Below, piece after piece: positions 5,508-6,654 of a stretch of DNA of 6,654 bases. Source of the stretch: Clostridia bacterium (GTDB lineage Bacteria; Bacillota; Clostridia; Christensenellales; Borkfalkiaceae); assembly GCA_017620875.1 (NCBI GenBank), contig JAGAUH010000129.1, positions 1 to 6,654 on the forward strand, given 5' to 3'. The first letter of the stretch is position 1; the number at the start of each line of letters is the position of its first letter. Made by a program: the position numbers and the translations under genes. The notes below the pieces were generated by a model. It saw nothing but the letters and a program-made list of their open reading frames with translations. It had not been told where the DNA came from and ran no database searches.

Positions 5508-6654
5508 ATGTTAGATAACGGCTTTAATTACGTTTGCAAACAACTTAATAGCAAAGGTTTTAAGGCCTATGCGGTAGGGGGAGTAGTAAGGGATAACTTG
5601 CTTGGCAAAAAGTGTCAGGATATAGATATCACTACTAACGCTATGCCACAAGAAATTATAGATACTTTTCCTAAAGAAAGGAAAATTTTAACGGGCTTAA
5701 AACACGGAACGGTCGGCGTTGTGGTAAACCACGTTGTGTACGAAGTTACCACCTTTAGGCAAGATGGCAACTATTTAGATAATCGCCACCCAGAATCGGT
5801 TAGTTTTATAAAGACTATCGACGGAGATTTGGCTCGTAGAGATTTTACTATAAATGCTATTGCGTATAACCAAGAAGAAGGTTACGTAGATTTGTTTGGC
5901 GGTATACAAGATTTAGAAAATAAAATTATTAAATGCGTTGGTAACCCCGACGAAAGATTTAAAGAAGACGCTTTAAGGATACTAAGAGCCATGCGTTTTT
6001 CTTCTCAACTAAGTTTTAAAATAGAGCAAGGCACTAAGCAAGCAATATTAAACAACAAGCATTTGTTAAAAAATATTTCGGTAGAAAGAATTTTAGTAGA
6101 ATTAAAAAAATTGCTTTTAGGGGATAACGTTGTTTCCGTTATGTTAGAATATAAAGACGTTATTGCCGAAATTATACCGGAAATTAAACCTACTTTTAAC
6201 TTTGACCAAAAAAGCATTTATCACCGCTACGACGTATACGAACATACCGTTAGAGCGATAGCGCACTCCGAAAAAGACGAACTAATTAGGCTCGTTTTAT
6301 TGTTGCACGATATAGCAAAGCCACAATGTTTCGTGCTAGATAAAAAGGGTAGGGGACATTGCCCAGGTCACCCAAAGGTTAGCGCGGATATTGCTTTTAA
6401 CGTTTTAAAAAGGCTTAGGGTAGATAAAGATACTTTATTTACTAGTTTAAAACTAATAGAAAATCACGATAATTTTATAAGAGAAGATAAGGTTGCGGTT
6501 AAAGAACTACTAAGGCAACTTGGCGAAAAAAACTTTTTATTATTATTAAAAGTGCAAAAAGCAGATGCGCTTGCCCATACTATAAAAACTAGCAATCAAA
6601 GAAGAAAGCACTTAAATATTTTAAGAGAATTGTTTAGAGAAATAAAAAGAAATA
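5508..6654 (+). CDS. cca: CCA tRNA nucleotidyltransferase with HD domain (3' partial)
   Basis: This enzyme builds or repairs the 3' CCA end of tRNAs from CTP and ATP without a template. The frame is open from ATG 5508 to the window edge (382 codons plus one base), so the C-terminus, perhaps 50-70 residues, is missing. Class II motifs are present in order: GGVVRD (24-29), metal-binding DID (Asp38, Asp40), RRDFTINA (110-117), nucleotide-selecting EDALR (Glu153, Asp154, Arg157) and ISVERILVELKKLL (190-203). A C-terminal HD phosphohydrolase-type domain follows, with His246, His267-Asp268, His288 and Asp321. The intact EDxxR motif favours CCA addition over a poly(A) polymerase, although A-only or CC-only activity cannot be excluded by eye. 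The start is 1 nt past the mnmE stop with a weak AGGA (5497-5500), pointing to coupling. Pairing two tRNA-maturation enzymes in one operon makes functional sense. Confidence 0.95.
   Translation, partial: MLDNGFNYVCKQLNSKGFKAYAVGGVVRDNLLGKKCQDIDITTNAMPQEIIDTFPKERKILTGLKHGTVGVVVNHVVYEVTTFRQDGNYLDNRHPESVSFIKTIDGDLARRDFTINAIAYNQEEGYVDLFGGIQDLENKIIKCVGNPDERFKEDALRILRAMRFSSQLSFKIEQGTKQAILNNKHLLKNISVERILVELKKLLLGDNVVSVMLEYKDVIAEIIPEIKPTFNFDQKSIYHRYDVYEHTVRAIAHSEKDELIRLVLLLHDIAKPQCFVLDKKGRGHCPGHPKVSADIAFNVLKRLRVDKDTLFTSLKLIENHDNFIREDKVAVKELLRQLGEKNFLLLLKVQKADALAHTIKTSNQRRKHLNILRELFREIKRN

Noticed and set aside
5508..6654. Poly(A) polymerase instead of CCA enzyme
   Set aside because: The intact EDxxR nucleotide-selection motif, the HD domain and the Clostridia-like context favour a CCA-adding enzyme.

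Overview
The window is AT-rich (roughly 35-40 % GC by eye). All genes lie on the + strand and are tightly packed; nothing convincing is coded on the other strand. The adjacent clpP-clpX pair, the AT-leaning codon choice (ATA, TTA, CTA, AAA), Shine-Dalgarno sites of the AAGGAG type and the exclusive use of TAA stops fit a low-GC Firmicute-type bacterium, most likely an uncultured member of the Clostridia. That placement is inference from style and gene order, not a database match.

Layout. (1) Positions 1-1785: the 3' part of clpP, entering from the left edge, then complete clpX. Together they encode the ClpXP protease. The pair closes with a strong Rho-independent terminator (1792-1830). (2) Positions 1831-2112: a very AT-rich spacer with A-tracts, a plausible sigma-A promoter with extended -10, and a spaced TAATATTA repeat. 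(3) Positions 2113-6654: four genes with gaps of 10, 3 and 1 nt, very probably one transcript. They are a CPBP-family (CAAX/Abi) membrane metalloprotease, an unrecognised multi-pass membrane protein with a long acidic repeat-bearing tail, mnmE (tRNA U34 modification GTPase), and a CCA tRNA nucleotidyltransferase with an HD domain that runs off the right edge.

How they fit together. The first block is housekeeping proteolysis. The second joins two membrane proteins of unknown substrate to two tRNA-maturation enzymes. No terminator is visible between the membrane pair and the tRNA genes, and mnmE has no Shine-Dalgarno site of its own, so translation of mnmE probably depends on the membrane-protein gene before it.

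I found no mobile elements, CRISPR arrays, rRNA or tRNA genes. The most unusual parts are the membrane-protein pair, especially the 15-residue phenylalanine repeats and acidic DDDLF end of the second protein, and the near absence of GATC and AGCT over the whole window. I do not see a clear new defence or biosynthetic system here; most of the window is conserved housekeeping sequence.
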